A DNA stretch of 44,236 bases from Deltaproteobacteria bacterium (GTDB lineage: Bacteria > Bdellovibrionota_B > Oligoflexia > Oligoflexales > Bog-1112). The stretch is taken from contig JACKAG010000017.1 of the NCBI GenBank assembly GCA_020635195.1, positions 1-44,236 on the forward strand. Direction: 5' to 3'. Under the pieces are notes generated by a model. The model worked only from the letters and a program-made list of their open reading frames with translations. It was not told the origin of the DNA and searched no databases. Positions 42,453 to 44,236 of the stretch are shown piece after piece (within the stretch, counting starts at the first letter, position 1; each line of letters begins with the position of its first letter). A program made the translations under genes and the position numbers.

Positions 42453-44236
42453 TTATTCTTCTTCCACAGGAGGGCAGGTACAGAAAAAATTTCTGTCCCC
42501 CCATGCTTCATCGATTCTGGCAACATAAGGCCAGAATTTACTGTCTCTGAGCCAGGGAGCCGGAAATGCTGCCGCCTCTCTGCCATAGGGTCTGTCCCAC
42601 GAATCTTTGCAGATAAGAGCCTGACTATGAGGTGCCTTTCTGAGAAGGTTGCACTCCCTGTCTGCCCTGCCTTCTTCAATATCCCGGATTTCGCCTCGGA
42701 TCAGTATCATCGATTCGCAAAAGCGGTCAATTTCCCTGAGAGACTCACTTTCCGTCGGCTCTATCATCAGGGTTCCTCCGACAGGGAATGCCATCGTCGG
42801 AGCATGATATCCATAATCCATCAGACGCCTGGCAACATCTACGACTTCAATCCCTGCACTCTTTTTGAACGGACGCAGATCGATAATACACTCATGAGCG
42901 ACCCTGCCATTCCGGCCCCGGTAGAGTACCGGGTAGTGAGTTTCCAGCCGTCTGGCAATATAGTTTGCCGACAGGACAGCCACCTGGCTTGCTTTTCTCA
43001 GCGCAGCAGGCCCCATCATCTTAAGGTACATCCAGCTCACTGGTAAAATACCTGCGCTTCCCCAGGGAGCCCCGGACACAGGGCTGACGGCTTCCGGCCC
43101 CGAAGAGAGCGGAGTCGCAGGAAGAAAGCGTGCCAGATGTTTTTTTACTGCAAGAGGACCAACGCCAGGGCCACCACCACCATGAGGAATACAAAACGTC
43201 TTATGCAGATTCAGGTGGCTGACATCTGCACCTGCCTCACCGGGAGCACACAAGCCAATCTGAGCATTCAGGTTGGCTCCGTCAAGATAGACCTGCCCCC
43301 CATTCTCATGTATCAGCTGACAGACCTCTCTTAAACCTTCTTCAAAGACACCATGAGTAGAAGGCCATGTAAGCATCATTGCAGCCAGATGGTCCCGGTG
43401 CTGCGCAACCTTTTCCCGAAGGTCCGCCAGAGAAATGCTCCCATCTTCCCCGCAACGGACGGCGACTACTTTCATTCCTGCCATATGGGCACTTGCAGGA
43501 TTCGTCCCATGTGCAGAAACAGGAATCAGACAGATATTCCGCTGGCCCTGTCCCCGATCTTCATGCCATGCCCTGATCACCATAAGACCGGCATATTCTC
43601 CCTGAGCTCCGGAATTTGGCTGAAGAGAAACAGCATCATAGCCTGTGACAAGAGCCAGCATCCGTTCCAGATCCCGGAACAATTCAAGAAACCCTTGTGC
43701 CTGCTCCATTGGCACAGCAGGATGCATTCCGGAAAAAGCTGGCCAGCTCACCGGTTCAAGCTCGCTGGCAGCATTCAGCTTCATCGTGCAGGAACCGAGA
43801 GGAATCATCGAGTGTGTCAAAGAGAGGTCCCGCTTTTCAAGGCGCTGAAGATAACGCATCAGCTCGGTTTCCGAGTGATACCGGTTAAAAACAGGCTGCT
43901 TCAGAAAGTCTGATGAACGCTTCAGTTCCTCCGGAATCGCAGACTGAAAAAGCTCTGCCAGAGTCTCAGGAGACAGCTGAGGCGACTGCTCTGCTGAAAA
44001 GACCTGCCACAGATCCTGAATATCTCTTAAGGATGTCGTCTCATCAAGGCTGATCCCGATGCCTCCTCCCGGAAACAGGCGCAGGTTCATCCCGGCATTT
44101 CTCGCTTTTTTGATAAGCTGAACACTCTGTCCAGGATCACAGTCAACTCTGAGCGTGTCGAAAAAACTTTCATGACGCAGCTGCCATCCCAGCTGACGCA
44201 ATCCAAGGGCAAGAGTCCCTGTCAGAGCATGAACTC
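42453..44236 (-). CDS. gcvP: Glycine dehydrogenase (decarboxylating), P-protein, 5' end missing
   Basis: The frame is open to the right edge (about 594 residues visible), so the N-terminus is outside the window. The visible part aligns with the last 60 percent of the full-length (about 950-residue) single-chain P-protein: VHALTGTLALGLRQLGW at the edge belongs to the domain before the C-terminal half, so this is not a stand-alone subunit 2. Conserved blocks are MIPLGSCTMKLNAASELEPV, LIPVSAHGTNPASAHMAGMKV and VSHLNLHKTFCIPHGGGGPGVGP, where the Lys binds PLP. It decarboxylates glycine and passes the aminomethyl group to H-protein. gcvT and gcvH are not visible. Confidence 0.95.
   Translation of the reverse strand, partial: VHALTGTLALGLRQLGWQLRHESFFDTLRVDCDPGQSVQLIKKARNAGMNLRLFPGGGIGISLDETTSLRDIQDLWQVFSAEQSPQLSPETLAELFQSAIPEELKRSSDFLKQPVFNRYHSETELMRYLQRLEKRDLSLTHSMIPLGSCTMKLNAASELEPVSWPAFSGMHPAVPMEQAQGFLELFRDLERMLALVTGYDAVSLQPNSGAQGEYAGLMVIRAWHEDRGQGQRNICLIPVSAHGTNPASAHMAGMKVVAVRCGEDGSISLADLREKVAQHRDHLAAMMLTWPSTHGVFEEGLREVCQLIHENGGQVYLDGANLNAQIGLCAPGEAGADVSHLNLHKTFCIPHGGGGPGVGPLAVKKHLARFLPATPLSSGPEAVSPVSGAPWGSAGILPVSWMYLKMMGPAALRKASQVAVLSANYIARRLETHYPVLYRGRNGRVAHECIIDLRPFKKSAGIEVVDVARRLMDYGYHAPTMAFPVGGTLMIEPTESESLREIDRFCESMILIRGEIRDIEEGRADRECNLLRKAPHSQALICKDSWDRPYGREAAAFPAPWLRDSKFWPYVARIDEAWGDRNFFCTCPPVEEE

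Overview
The window looks like a piece of chromosome from a Gram-negative (outer-membrane) bacterium. It carries TamB, an Omp85 barrel protein, an LptE-like lipoprotein and several exported lipoproteins. The acpP-rpiB-glyA-nrdR-ribE run resembles the acpP-fabF-rpiB-glyA-nrdR-ribD-ribE order known from deltaproteobacterial lineages, so I lean to a Deltaproteobacteria-like or related group; this is inference, not proof. Two exported ankyrin proteins, a broken exported dual-specificity phosphatase, a DUF2608 HAD-like exported protein and several decaying transposable elements would fit a host-associated organism.

Layout. 1-6955: tamB (5' end outside the window) overlapping an Omp85-family gene, an outer-membrane protein assembly pair. 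7030-15192: a mobile-element-rich accessory zone. It holds an exported ankyrin gene whose tail was cut off by a 308-bp IS256 deletion derivative. Next comes a nest: an IS256 remnant interrupted by a group II intron remnant, itself cut by an intact IS1182-family element. A coiled-coil protein of unknown function follows, then a lipoprotein phosphatase gene split by an intact IS4-like element. 15693-20078: housekeeping and small exported genes (cytochrome-like lipoprotein, fumarylacetoacetase, STAS-like protein, an unknown protein head-to-head with an LptE-like lipoprotein, NAD synthetase). 20392-28277: topA, a two-gene glycosyltransferase operon converging on it, a SprT/DUF2786 protein, an M23 peptidase and a DUF2608 protein. 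28475-29667: an AT-rich HigB/HigA-type toxin-antitoxin module with a paired palindromic operator, and tRNA-Arg(CCU). 29858-32150: thyA-folA, then a second ankyrin protein. 32175-37986: two AGCS sodium/amino-acid symporters flanking a receiver-like protein and a GNAT acetyltransferase, then a lytic transglycosylase. 38241-42438: rph, acpP, rpiB, glyA, nrdR, ribE. 42453-44236: a full-length-type glycine dehydrogenase gene running off the right edge.

The metabolic genes fit together around one-carbon units: GlyA and the P-protein GcvP make and use methylene-THF, ThyA consumes it, FolA regenerates THF, and NrdR regulates deoxynucleotide synthesis. The strongest findings are two genes whose reading frames are restored exactly when an inserted element is removed on paper: the ankyrin gene (308-bp IS256 derivative) and the lipoprotein-phosphatase gene (1476-bp IS4-like element).
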